Positions 1 to 20,504 of a stretch of DNA of 64,000 bases are shown here, in pieces (the first letter of the stretch is position 1; every line of letters begins with the position of its first letter). A program made the position numbers and the translations under genes. A model generated the notes under the pieces. It was not told the origin of the DNA, made no database searches, and saw only the letters and a list, made by a program, of their open reading frames with translations. Origin of the DNA: Hormiphora californensis (Eukaryota > Ctenophora > Tentaculata > Cydippida > Pleurobrachiidae). The stretch spans positions 4,418,553 to 4,482,552 of the forward strand of contig CM035361.1 in the NCBI GenBank assembly GCA_020137815.1, written 5' to 3'.

Positions 1-655
1 TTCTAGAAGGGAAATTGGGAATGATGGTCGACTGTGTGCCGTCATGGTGCCGCCAGGTGGGTGTTTTCAGTGTGCAATGCGCATGCACCTGTGCCAAATT
101 AACACCCATCTATCTCTCTTTCTCTGTATCCTTCTCTATCTCTCTCCCCCTCTCTCCCTCCCAGATTGGATCAGTTTGATCGGTAACGTCGTTACCATAG
201 CAACACAATTCATCTCACACAGACTCACTCACTAGCATTTCGTCATCTGACATCTCTCATGTTCTCTTAGCTACTCGGATGGCGACCTATCAAAATCTAT
301 CAAACTTGGAGTTTGGAATATAACATGACATCAACTAACACAATTAACGTTGAGTTAACACAATATGTGTTAACCCCTTGCTTACCTCTTTAAAACCGTG
401 CCCCTCCAGAAGCTGCCTTAACAACCGACATTCCGTCTTAACAAACTTATACGTCAGACCCACGCCTCGGGACGCTGAAATGGGAAAGAGATATATTTAG
501 GGGGAAAAAGTGATAATTCCACGCCGATATAATTACTATGTTCTAACCCTCCGGGGCGTGGGAAACCTTGCATAATTCTTGGATAATTTCAAAATGGAGG
601 AATCAGGCTGTACCGAAACTCTCACCCAAACATAATAATCTGGAGTACTGAAAAC
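1..655. other. No gene recognised; left flank
   Basis: AT-rich sequence with a CT-rich patch at about 112-170. The only notable site is GTTACCATAGCAAC at 191-204, which fits the RFX X-box form GTNRCC-N2-RGYAAC. Short open frames here look like chance. Confidence 0.5.
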
Positions 656-764
656 CAGGAACCGATCGAATCAGGAAATACTGGTCCCTGATTGACTGAT
701 AACCAGTCACATGACCTAAATAACGAGTTCTGATTGGCTGTTTACTTGTTTAGGTCGGTTCCTT
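656..764. mobile_element. MITE, GGAACCGACC family, copy 1
   Basis: About 108-bp palindromic element starting CAGGAACCGATCGAA and ending GGTCGGTTCCT. The interior has the paired blocks 'accagtcac(a/g)tgacctaaataacgag' seen in the copies at 15536, 56088, 56509 and 63099. It is non-coding. The five copies show both orientations of the interior, as expected for an imperfect inverted-repeat element. Confidence 0.8.
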
Positions 765-2108
765 ACCCATTTTATTGCAAGTACAATCATTGTTCTTGAA
801 GAGACAGACATCTGGGCGGAAGTGTAGGACGGGGATATTTCTCCCTGGTCCACACCAGAACAGCGTTGTTGTGTGCTCACTGCAAATATAGAGGGGTATG
901 TTAGTACATAATCATGATAATAAAGGTGTACCTCTATTGGTAAACATGAAAACAAGGGATTGGTTTACTGTTTTGGCGTCCACGCCTTCGTCAGAACTAA
1001 AATTAATATGTTGCAAAGTGGTATATTAGCTTGGAGTTGAGAGCGTTTACTACAATGTTGTATCAGTCATCAGACATTGAAAACATACTGGCACAACTCA
1101 TGTATAAGTTACACCTACGCAGCCAGCATCAGACTTCAATTATAACCGTAGACAATCGTACCGCAATAAATCATCACCGAAGTTCGATGACCGAACTTGC
1201 AACTCACCAACGACATGATTTCTTGTTTTCCTGTTCTGCAACCATTTTCCATCTTCCTCAGTTACACAGAGCTCGAGTGACCCTCCTCACACAGTTCCCA
1301 GCTGTCGCTCTAGAAACTCCAAACTTCCATTTCGAATTGTTCTAACATTAACCTAACTATTAAGTAATTTGGGTTAGAATTGGGTGATTAGGGTCATGAT
1401 TAGGTCGTTAGGGTTAGAATTAGGTAATTAGGGCTAGGATTCAGCTTTGAAATTCCAAACGAGGCCGAAACAATAAAAATAATTGAAGTCCAGATCGAAT
1501 GAGTGCACAATACACAAGTTGTATACAAGCTCCCCAGAATATAATATATACATTTCTTTTGTGCCTCAAGTCTGACGTTATAACTCCCTAACTTTGAGAT
1601 GGGGTACTTTAAACAACATATACTTGAAGTTGGTTTTAACCGATTTAGGGTACATTGGTACTCCTGGTACTATACAATGTATAGTATACATAGCTCATGA
1701 TTCCTCTCATCATATTATCATGAGTCAACAGAACATATCTTATGTAATGCGGTAGTACTACCCCCTCTTCCAAGGATAAGATCCGACAGCTAGCGATTGT
1801 AAGCTTGCACAGTGTGTCTCACTACACAGTACACAACAGGCTCTAACGTCTTGTTGTTGAATATATATCGCTTTCTTGCTGTTGTTATGCTCTTTTTCTA
1901 TCTTTCTATCTTTCTATCTTTCTATCTTTTCAAACTTTTCAACACTACTTTAAACAAATTAATTTGAGTTTGCCGTCAATCGATCCGATAACTGTGTTAG
2001 CATCTATTCTCTAATCTTTTAGATCTCTGTTAGGCCTACTTTAACTTAACTTACGAGTGATATCAGTGAAGAGTTTGTTGTTGGCCGGCGTGCAACGGGT
2101 GTTTTAGG
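765..2108. other. No gene recognised; probable LINE 5' untranslated region in its right part
   Basis: No convincing coding frame. At 1369-1434 there are several degenerate telomere-like blocks (gggttag, gattaggg, gttaggg). At 1892-1930 TTTCTATC is repeated four to five times. The right end must contain the 5' leader of the LINE whose ORF1 starts at 2109, but I see no sharp 5' boundary. Confidence 0.4.
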
Positions 2109-3350
2109 ATGACCGTTACGAGTAATTATGACATATGTATCACTAAGAGTGATTTTGAAGACGTGTTAGCAGGAGAAGTATTTAGTAATGATTATAAGGG
2201 TAGTGATTTGTTAGTGTGTCTAGAGAGAGGTGACGCTGTTTGTCCGTCGTCTGTCCATAAACCTCAGTTGTGGCACCTTCTCAAAGCCTGCTACAAAATG
2301 CTTCCGGCGACGGCACCGTTTTCTGTTCCTGGAGACCAAGCTGATCTGAGAGAATCGTTTGCAAAGTTACACAAAGATCTGGTCTCAACCATCTCTGCAC
2401 TAGTAAAACCTGTGGAGAAAGGGAAAGATGATGTTGGTAATGGTGAGCCTGAGGAACCGGTTACACCTACGATGAAACACTATGTGAACATTACCACTGG
2501 GAACAGCGGAGAAGGAGAATCAGCGTTCTGTGCTGATAAGTGGAAGAATGTGGTCAAACCAAAGGTGGAAAGTGCTTTGAAGACTATACCGGTAGTGAGA
2601 TCCAGAGTAAACAGTGACCATACCCGATTATACTTCCCTAATGAGGACCAGATGAAGGAAGCAGAGAAAGTACTGACTCCTCTTGCACAGGATTGTTCAG
2701 TGTCATTTTTCTCAGAGGAAACCAAGAAGCTTGAACCAAAGGTGACGATAAATGACTTGGGCCCCGACCTACTTGAAAAGGAAGCTATCCTGGCGGCGAT
2801 CTTGGACAAGAATGAGGATATCAGGAAGCTGTATCATGAGGATAAGAAGTTAAAAGTGGTGTTTGTGAACGAAAGAGACAGGTATGCAGTGATCCAGATG
2901 GCTCCAGAGATCCGGCGGCTTTTGTCTAGCAGTGGGGATAGACTTAACTTGGGTCTTCGGCAACATTTTGTCAAAAACAGGTATCATGTGATTCAATGTT
3001 ATCACTGCCAAGGATTTGGTCACATGGCGGGCTCTGTATATTGCCCTCAGAAGGATGATCCTGTATGCTGCTTTTGTGCTGGCACACATCAGACGAAGGA
3101 TTGTAGAGCGAAGAAGAACAATGAAACAGGCAAGATGAAGTGTGTGAATTGTGAAGTTGGAGGATCACGAGAGGACAAGAAGTATGCGAAGACCCACACG
3201 GCTTCAAGTATGTGGTGCCCTTCGTACATTAACGAGCGAGCACGGCTAATGGAGAGGACTTCAGGTGTGAGCAAAGAGGAAAAAAACATGTACTGGACGA
3301 GGACCAAAGAGGAACTACTCAGGAAAAGACTTGGAAGATTGGGACACTAA
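2109..3350 (+). CDS. LINE ORF1 protein with CCHC zinc knuckles
   Basis: 413 codons. The C-terminal third has a Cys/His cluster from about residue 297: C-x2-C-x4-H-x6-C (CYHCQGFGHMAGSVYC), then CCFCAGTHQTKDC, then a C-x2-C followed by a distal H and C. These are nucleic-acid-binding zinc knuckles as in ORF1 proteins of Jockey/CR1/L2 LINEs, which coat the RNA. The central part (about residues 120-290) resembles an RRM-like region only by size. The start ATG follows a stop-rich leader. ORF2 is in the -1 frame, and a canonical slippery heptamer A-AAA-AAC lies at 3281-3287 in register with ORF1, 21 codons before its stop. Confidence 0.85.
   Translation: MTVTSNYDICITKSDFEDVLAGEVFSNDYKGSDLLVCLERGDAVCPSSVHKPQLWHLLKACYKMLPATAPFSVPGDQADLRESFAKLHKDLVSTISALVKPVEKGKDDVGNGEPEEPVTPTMKHYVNITTGNSGEGESAFCADKWKNVVKPKVESALKTIPVVRSRVNSDHTRLYFPNEDQMKEAEKVLTPLAQDCSVSFFSEETKKLEPKVTINDLGPDLLEKEAILAAILDKNEDIRKLYHEDKKLKVVFVNERDRYAVIQMAPEIRRLLSSSGDRLNLGLRQHFVKNRYHVIQCYHCQGFGHMAGSVYCPQKDDPVCCFCAGTHQTKDCRAKKNNETGKMKCVNCEVGGSREDKKYAKTHTASSMWCPSYINERARLMERTSGVSKEEKNMYWTRTKEELLRKRLGRLGH
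3281..3287 (+). promoter_or_regulatory. Candidate -1 ribosomal frameshift site between LINE ORF1 and ORF2
   Basis: A-AAA-AAC with codons AAA (3282-3284) and AAC (3285-3287) in the ORF1 frame. From here the -1 frame is open without a stop into the ORF2 endonuclease, and no in-frame ATG is obvious for ORF2. The heptamer is the most efficient class known for -1 shifting; a downstream stimulatory structure was not established. Confidence 0.5.
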
Positions 3351-4220
3351 ATGTTCGCTCTCTTGTTAATAAAACTGGAGGTGTTATTTCTCATCTGGAA
3401 GAAGAGGATTGTGATATCTGTCTCGTACAGGAAACCTTTTTGAAGTCTACGGATACTGGGAAACTCCAGGAGATTAGGGATAATGGATGGGATATTTTAT
3501 CATGTCCACGAGGAGACAGAGGAGGTGGAGGAATAGGAATTCTTTTTCGGGACGGTATAGTCCTTCGACAGTGCCCAGTGAAGACAAAGTTTAAGTCTTT
3601 TCAAGTGCAGGAGGTTCTCATCAGTGACAGAGATCAACCAAAGAGACTCTGTAATGTTTATCGTCCACCATACACAACTAAGTCAAGACTCACAGAGGCT
3701 ACATTCCTATCTGAGTTCGGAGACTATCTTTCAGAACTTGTTATGAAGCAAGGTACTCCAATTATAGCAGGGGATCTGAACTTTCAGGTGCAGGACAAGA
3801 ACAACTTCTACTCGAGGAAACTATTGGAGCTTCTAGATTCATTTGACCTTCAGCAAAGAGTACCACTATTGCCTACTCACCAACTTGGTGGAACCTTAGA
3901 CCTGGTGATAACTACAAGGGAAACCAATCTAGGAGATTTAACAATTTGTCCTAATGGTACTACTTCGGACCACTTCCTGATACAGTTTGGGCTTGAAGTG
4001 AGACAGGACCTGTCAAACTCTTGTATGCGGAAATCAATGTTTCGAGAATACATGGACTACAAGTCAATGGACAAGGAAGGATTCAGAGAGGACCTCCAGA
4101 AAGCGGAATTTGAACCAGGCCGGGATCCAGAGGAGAGTATTGTAAACTTCTATCGTTGGTTGGAAAGTGTAGTGGAAAGGCGAGTTCCGAGGAAACGGGT
4201 GAGGACAGGGAAAAAGTTTA
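3288..4220 (+). CDS. LINE ORF2, part 1: AP-type endonuclease domain
   Basis: Continuous frame from the ORF1/ORF2 overlap to the insertion point. Endonuclease landmarks in order: IGTLNVRSLVNK (first strand), DICLVQETF (catalytic Glu), the GGGGIGILFRDG stretch, GDLNFQVQDKNN (D and N), GTLDLVITT and TSDHFLIQF (the SDH motif). This domain nicks target DNA for target-primed reverse transcription. The frame ends artificially at the fold-back insertion and resumes at 6418. Confidence 0.88.
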
Positions 4221-6408
4221 GGTGACCTACAACTATGGCTCATGCAACTATGGCTCATAAAATCTATGAGCCATAGATGCATGCAACTATGGCTCATAGA
4301 TTTTATGAGCCATAGATGCATACAACTATGGCTCATAGAAATGTGATCTGATTGGTTCTATGAGCCAAAGCTAGTGAGAGTGAGTGACACGTGAGTGACA
4401 CGTGAGTGACACGTGAGTGACACGTGAGTGACATGTGAGTGACACGTGAGTTTTCGAATCATGTAATATTAAATGAGCACAAATGTAAACGATTTACATA
4501 ATGATAAATCTAATATTACATAATTAAAATTACATATTAAATATTACATAATTAAAATTACACTATCAGTTCATCTTGGATATAATGGTAAAAGGGGTCC
4601 TTCTTTGGACAGTTCATAGAGCATTTCACGTGAATCAGCAGCTCCTTAACACGATGTTTATTCAAATCTATGATCGGATAGGTACTAAACAGCCGCCTTG
4701 CATTATCACTATCAGGATCCACAGTAAAAAACTCTCCAACAGGTCTGATTTTCGAGAAAGTAGTATAGGTAGGATGTTCCCAGAAATTGCCTGGCTAAAG
4801 TTTCTGATCTTTCACACTCTTCCAAAACCTCCCGGTACTCGTTGAACGTTGTAGTGTAACAAATTCTAATGAGCGGGATGGATATTTGACAGTGTCACAT
4901 ATCCACCCCCCTCACTGACACCATTCTGGGATGCATCATTTACAGAGTGAAGCGATACGAGATACGAAACTTATGATTCGGGGGAGCTCATTAGCAGTGT
5001 GAGACGATACGGTATATGGAACATGATTCGGGGAAGCTGATTAGGAGTGCTAGACGATATGAGACACGATTCGGAGAATGTTTTATCGCTCTTTCTATCT
5101 ATCTCTATCTATCTCTATCTCTTTTTGTCAATTATCTTGGACTTGAGAACCAGAGGAGGTGCCTACCATTATACTATAATGCGAGCTGACGCTACACACT
5201 TGGTGAGTTTAGTGCCCTACTGTTGGTAATAAGAGCCTATCGGCTCGCCTCATTGTTTTTAGGAGGATATGTTGTTTTAGATGGAATGCGTTGGGGTTTT
5301 TTTTCGAGTCTTGCCAAACATACCAAATTCAAACCATTCCATCTAAAACAACAACATATCCCCCTAAAAACAACGGGGCTGAGCCGACATCCAGATAAAA
5401 AAGGAATAAGGAGTATGGACAAAAATAAGGGCACCAAAGTTTGTAGCTTCCTCGCATTAGTATGAGTAGGTATCTCATCTGGTTTTCAAGATAATTGACA
5501 AAAAGAAATAGAGATAGATAGAAAGAGCGATAAAACATTCTCCGAATCGTGTCTCATATCGTCTAGCACTCCTAATAAGCTTCCCCGAATCATGTTCCAT
5601 ATACCGTATCGTCTCACACTGCTAATGAGCTCCCCCGAATCATAAGTTTCGTATCTCGTATCGTTTCACTCTGCTAATGGCGCATCCCAGAATCGTGTCA
5701 GTAAGGGGGGTGGATATGTGACACTGTCACATATCCATCCCGCTCATTAGAATTTGTTAGTGGATTCACTAGCTATAATTGTTATCGACGTCACGAACAA
5801 CACTACAACGTTCAACGAGTACCGGGAGGTTTTGGAAGAGTGTGAAAGATCAGAAACTTTAGCCAGGCAATTTCTGGGAACATCCTACCTATACTACTTT
5901 CTCGAAAATCAGACCTGTTGGAGAGTTTTTTACTGTGGATCCTGATAGTGATAATGCAAGGCGGCTGTTTAGTACCTATCCGATCATAGATTTGAATAAA
6001 CATCGTGTTAAGGAGCTGCTGGTTCACGTGAAATGCTCTATGAACTGTCCAAAGAAGGACCCCTTTTACCATTATATCCAAGATGAACTGATAGTGTAAT
6101 TTTAATTATGTAATATTAGATTTATCATTATGTAAATCGTTTACATTTGTGCTCATTTAATATTACATGATTCGAAAACTCACGTGTCACTCACATGTCA
6201 CTCACGTGTCACTCACGTGTCACTCACGTGTCACTCACGTGTCACTCACTCTCACTAGCTTTGGCTCATAGAACCAATCAGATCACATTTCTATGAGCCA
6301 TAGTTGTATGCATCTATGGCTCATAAAATCTATGAGCCATAGTTGCATGCATCTATGGCTCATAGATTTTATGAGCCATAGTTGCATGAGCCATAGTTGT
6401 AGGTAATC
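4221..6408. mobile_element. 2.2 kb fold-back (long inverted repeat) DNA element, 9-bp target duplication, MULE-like
   Basis: Ends share CCTACAACTATGGCTCATGC in inverted orientation, and AAAAGTTTA flanks both sides (4212-4220 and 6409-6417). Nearly the whole element is an inverted repeat: arms of about 1 kb meet near 5230-5420. Both arms encode the same 89-codon frame (4576-4845 + and 5812-6081 -), so it is not evidence of a gene. Sub-terminal features include repeated 'ctatggctcata' palindromes and an 11-bp minisatellite with CACGTG (4380-4450 and its mirror 6180-6245). A 9-bp duplication is typical of Mutator-like elements, but no transposase is present. Confidence 0.85.
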
Positions 6409-6417
6409 AAAAGTTTA

Positions 6418-8471
6418 AACCGTGGAGAGATGAGGAACTAAGAGGAATACTACGTAAGAGGAGGAGTGCGGAACGATACTGGAGGAAGCATGGAACTGAG
6501 GAAGCGAAACGGAGATTCAATGATTTGAAGAAGCTCTATGGAAACATGGACAAGGAAAAGAGAGCAGCTTTTGTTAAAGAGGACTTGGATGCGGCAAAAG
6601 GGGACCCGAAGAAGCTACAAAGAAAGTTACAGAAACTCCTGGGAAAAGCGGAAACTATTCTTCCTGAGACTACCAACAACAAGAACCTGGCTGATGATTT
6701 TTCAAAGTTCTTTAGTTCAAAGGTGACCAAAATTCGGACTCAAGTCAATGAGGAGCAGCAGCAGGCTGGCGATTTTGTGGAATCTGGAAAATCCTGTCAT
6801 ACAACATGGAATGAATTCAAAGAGATATCTGAGGAGGAACTTGTTTCATTAGTGAAATCGATGTCCAGCAAGCACTGTGACCTGGACCCGTTGCCCACTT
6901 GGGTGGTAAAGGAGTGTATAAGTGATCTGGCTCCTGCATTAACATCAATAGTCAATCAGTCTCTACATCAGTCTTCGGTCGCAGAATCTCTCCAGGAGGC
7001 ACTTGTCTTTCCTACCATCAAGAATATGTATGGAGATCGTGAAGCTCTCAGCAACTATCGTCCTGTTTCGAACATCCCATTTCTGTCTAAGCTTCTTGAG
7101 AAGGTAGTTCTCACGCAACTCAATGACTACCTGGATCGCAACTCTCTTTTGGGCAAACATCAGTCTGGCTATCGTGTTGGTCACAGTTGTGAAACGCTAT
7201 TGGCAAGCATGTTCGATGACATTCTAGGGGAAATGGATAAAGGAAACGTAGTAGCTCTTATCTGTCTAGATATGAGTGCTGCTTTTGATACGGTTGACCA
7301 TGGAAAGTTGTTGGAGGTGTTGCAGAAACGGTTTGGAGTGGATGGTGAACCTCTCCGATGGTTTAAAAGCTATTTGAGTTCCAGATCTTTTAGAGTTTCG
7401 GTCGGTGATTGCCTTTCGGAAACCCTTGCTTTACTTTGTGGAGTCCCTCAAGGGTCCCTCCTTGGTCCTATTTTGTTCCTACTCTACATCGAGGCTGTAC
7501 AAGATATTGTGGAGCCATATGGACTCCGGATAAAGTTATATGCAGATGATTCCCAGCTCTACGTGAGTCTGGTTCCTACGGATGCTGCTGGCTGGGTTGA
7601 GGCAAAGGTGGATATTGAGGAGTGTCTGGCGAAGGTGAAGAGGTGGATGGTAGGGCAGTGGTTGAAGTGTAATGAGGCCAAAACGGAATTCATCCTGCTT
7701 GGAAAGCGCAGTTCTCTAAGCAAAGTCTCTTTTGATCCAGTTATTAACTTTGGAGGAACGGAAATCTCCCCCAGTGAATGTAGTGGAACAGATGGTAAAA
7801 CCCTGGGAATTCTCTTGGATCATAACCTTGGCCTTGAACGACAGGTTAACAATGTGAGGAAACAGTGTGGACTGATGTTACGAAACCTTTGGCAACTGCA
7901 CAGGTGTTTTGATATCCCAACAAAGATAATGTTGGTCAAACAGTTGATTTTATCGAGGATAGACTACAGTAACATTCTGTATTGTGGACTTCCTGGTCGA
8001 GTTCTCAGTGGGCTCCAGAAGCTTCTCAATGCCTGTGTTCGTTTTGTATTTAACCTCCACGGACACCAGGACAACTACATGGAGTATTTCAGGCAATGTC
8101 ATATTTTACCGATCTCCTACAGGTTGGACTTCAAAGCATGTTTGATTGCCTACAAAATAGTCAATGGAACAGCCCCGTGTTATCTCCAGGATTTGGTGCC
8201 ACGTGATGAGACTTGGGGAACCTCTAGGACAACGAGGATGACTAATGTTCCGGATCCCTATAGGTTAAAACATCCAAAGATGACCAGTATCAATGCCAAC
8301 TCTAAGTTGAGACGTAGGAGGTTATCAGTATTCCTGCCCTCTGTCTGGAATGAGCTTCCTCTTGAGCTCAGGTCAATCCCCAATGTGGATACTTTCAAAA
8401 CCCGGCTGAAAACACATCTCTTCGTTGGTGCATTTGGAGTGGGTGATGGGGAACCCATGGCTGAGTTGTAA
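6418..8471 (+). CDS. LINE ORF2, part 2: reverse transcriptase
   Basis: Frame continues exactly from codon base 4220 to 6418-6419 once the insertion and one target copy are skipped. Reverse-transcriptase motifs: SNYRPVSNIPFLSKLLEKVV, ICLDMSAAFDTVDH (motif A Asp), CGVPQGSLLGPILFLLYI (motif B), KLYADDSQLY (catalytic YADD, near 7539-7550), then ILSRIDYSNILYCGLP and a thumb-like region. No stop or frameshift is visible up to the TAA at 8469-8471, so the enzyme looked functional before interruption. Confidence 0.92.
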
Positions 8472-8791
8472 TGTTTGTTGTAGTTGTGGGGCCTGCGGGC
8501 AATCAGTGTCATCCTCTCTCTAGCCATGTTATTAATTCATTACCTAGTATCCTTTTTTCGAGCAGGTGTGAGTATAGTGTGTTTTAATTTATATCTACAG
8601 GATTATGGGACCAGTTATTCCCTCAGTTTTATAAGTCAAGTTTATTTAGTCGTCTATATATTGTTTTTCAACCAGAGCTGTTCGAGTGTGTCATATAAGT
8701 AGTCGAGGATATACCGCTCTGATGATTCGGCGGAACATCGTCAATATTTTGACATGTCTCTGTCGGGTATGGGCGGTATATAAGCGCGGAA

Positions 8792-8823
<32 letters not shown>
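8472..8823 (+). other. LINE 3' UTR with TTA-repeat tail
   Basis: Non-coding 3' end of the LINE. The sequence 'gggtatgggcggtatataagcgcgg' precedes about twelve TTA repeats. In L2/CR1-like elements such 3' microsatellite tails are the recognition end for target-primed reverse transcription. Confidence 0.75.
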
Positions 8824-8824
<1 letters not shown>

Positions 8825-9149
8825 CTTTCGCTCCCTCTCAAACTATCGTTCTCTATCTCTCTTTTATTCTCTCATTCTCACACTCTATATCTTTCTCTCT
8901 CTCTCTCACTCTCTCTCTTTCGCTCTCCAATGATATTTTTCCTTGTCACCGAAAATTCCATGTGGGATTTTAAAATCGGGATATATAATTCAAGTTGTTT
9001 TTTTCATGTTTCGATTTCCGACTCACCCAGTCCATATTTTACTCACTTTCTCTCGTTTTGCCCTCTTTTCTCTGTGCACCTGTTTGCCCACACACACACA
9101 ACACTGAACACACTTGTTTGTTACATTCGTTATGTAATGCGGCTACATA
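8824..9149. other. No gene; CT-rich spacer
   Basis: CT-rich low-complexity sequence (about 8870-8925) and AT-rich spacer. No coding frame with family resemblance. Confidence 0.5.
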
Positions 9150-10711
9150 CAGGGTGTCCCATATATTCTGTGGGTCGGTTGGCGAGCTGTCACGCAAAAA
9201 CGGTGATAGTTGTGTGAAAACAAACTACGGGAGTGTGCTGGATTAATTCCTTCCTAACTGATGGCTTTGTTTTTAAATTAAATTTCAAAAGTTCATTTTT
9301 CATGAATGAACATTCCTGTCATTCATTCGTGAATTCTGAAATATTGTTTACCTTGAGTAAAAAACTTTTCTTTGGCTCGAAATTATCTTTCCAATGAGCA
9401 CCATAAAAATCAAATTGAAGCACCGGATCGCATGGCAGGTGAGAAAATGCAAATGCATGATTTTGGCCATTCCTGCGACTTTCAATCAGCTGTATCACCG
9501 CTACTTTCAGTTCAATCCTTTTAAAAGTTTGGGTGAACATTGGTGAAGATAAGATCTTTGCTCACAAGAAAAATCAAGGTCAAAACTCAAAGTTCATTTT
9601 TCATTTTTGGTAGTTCATTCCACTCATTCAGGAACAAACATCCCTAAAGTGACGAAAAGGTTTGGGTTTTGTTTGGCCCATGTCCTGAAACGACAGAGAG
9701 GTGTAAAAACGTGTTTCCGGGCTAGTTAGTGGGTGTCCATGTGATCATTATGATATCTGACACCTGTGCTGAGCCATAATTAAGAGATTTTCTCAAATTC
9801 AAACATGGGATACGAGTATTCTGCGATTGGTATCGTGCACCAATAACAAGAGATCCCATAGCACCTCGAAAATTATGATTAGCTAAATGAAATGAGTTGA
9901 TTCACGCTTGAAAATGTTCGTTTAGTCCGAATTTACATTGGTTTTAATCTTTTCAATCGTAAATCAACTCATTTTTAGCTAATCATAATTTTTGAGGTGC
10001 TATGGGATCTCTTGTTATTGGTGCACGATACCAATCGCAGAATACTCGTATCCCATGTTTGAATTTGAGAAAATCTCTTAATTATGGCTCAGCAAAGGTG
10101 TCAGATATCATAATGATCACATGGACACCCACTAACTAGCCCGGAAACACGTTTTTACACCTCTCTGTCGTTTCAGGACATGGGCCAAACAAAACCCAAA
10201 CCTTTTCGTCACTTTAGGGATGTTTGTTCCTGAATGAGTGGAATGAACTACCAAAAATGAAAAATGAACTTTGAGTTTTGACCTTGATTTTTCTTGTGAG
10301 CAAAGATCTTATCTTCACCAATGTTCACCCAAACTTTTAAAAGGATTGAACTGAAAGTAGCGGTGATACAGGTGATTGAAAGTCGCAGGAATGGCCAAAA
10401 TCATGCATTTGCATTTTCTCACCTGCCATGCGATCCGGTGCTTCAATTTGATTTTTATGGTGCTCACTGGAAAGATAATTTCGAGCCAAAGAAAAGTTTT
10501 TTACTCAAGGTAAACAATATTTCAGAATTCACGAATGAATGACAGGAATGTTCATTCATGAAAAATGAACTTTTGAAATTTAATTTAAAAACAAAGCCAT
10601 CAGTTAGGAAGGAATTAATCCAGCACACTCCCGTAGTTTGTTTTCACACAACTATCACCGTTTTTGCGTGACAGCTCGCCAACCGACCCACAGAATATAT
10701 GGGACACCCTG
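9150..10711. mobile_element. 1.56 kb fold-back element with TA target duplication (Tc1/mariner-type MITE)
   Basis: Begins TA|CAGGGTGTCCCATATATTC and ends in the inverse, GGGACACCCTG|TA. The arms (about 9150-9905 and 9957-10711) are almost perfectly inverted with a loop of about 50 bp. The 73-codon frame present on both arms (9319-9540 - and 10321-10542 +) is a mirror duplicate and shows no transposase motif. The TA duplication points to mobilisation by Tc1/mariner-type transposase. Confidence 0.88.
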
Positions 10712-11023
10712 TATATTATGCTTCAATCTTATTTGCATATTACACATATTATATATAAGCACTATAGAACATAAAAGGAACTCAACAAGTCTCTGGTACC
10801 GCATCTCGCCCTAGCCTCTCCAGTCTCAAAGGAAATAAGTCCCACCAACTAAGAGGAGGATATCTCAGCTCGGTATTCCTACCCTAAACAGTAAACCCTT
10901 AAGGCCACCGGAGGTACTTCCCTGTCTCTAAGGGGCAACATACCCAAAACATCCTAAAACACGATCTATCCTGCGTTCCCCTAAGCAACTCCCCATCATA
11001 TCAAGGGGTATTCCCTAAACACC
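10712..11023 (+). promoter_or_regulatory. 5' flank and leader of the C2-domain gene
   Basis: The 312 bp between the fold-back element and the first ATG hold no other gene. The part nearest the ATG has C-rich leader-like sequence. No TATA or initiator element is clear. Confidence 0.35.

Positions 11024-20504
<9,481 letters not shown>

Larger units (their letters stand above)
2109..8823 (+). mobile_element. L2/CR1-type LINE retrotransposon, interrupted by a fold-back element
   Basis: A non-LTR retrotransposon with a zinc-knuckle ORF1, an ORF2 carrying an apurinic-type endonuclease and a reverse transcriptase, a short 3' UTR and a 3' tail of about twelve TTA repeats (about 8786-8823) following a 'ggcggtatataagcgcgg' block typical of animal L2/CR1-like LINE ends. 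The 5' end is not delimited. Positions 4221-6417 are a later insertion plus its target duplication. Skipping it restores one continuous ORF2 frame, so this LINE was full length and recent when hit. Confidence 0.9.

Noticed and set aside
1369-1434. Telomere
   Set aside because: Degenerate TTAGGG-like blocks only, not a continuous array; likewise at 21330-21395.
4576-6081. Identical 89-codon frames on opposite strands (4576-4845 and 5812-6081)
   Set aside because: Mirror copies within the arms of a fold-back element; no domain, and a third copy at 42813-43001 is truncated. Not treated as a gene.
9319-10542. 73-codon frames on both arms of the 9150-10711 element
   Set aside because: Duplicates by palindromy, without transposase motifs.
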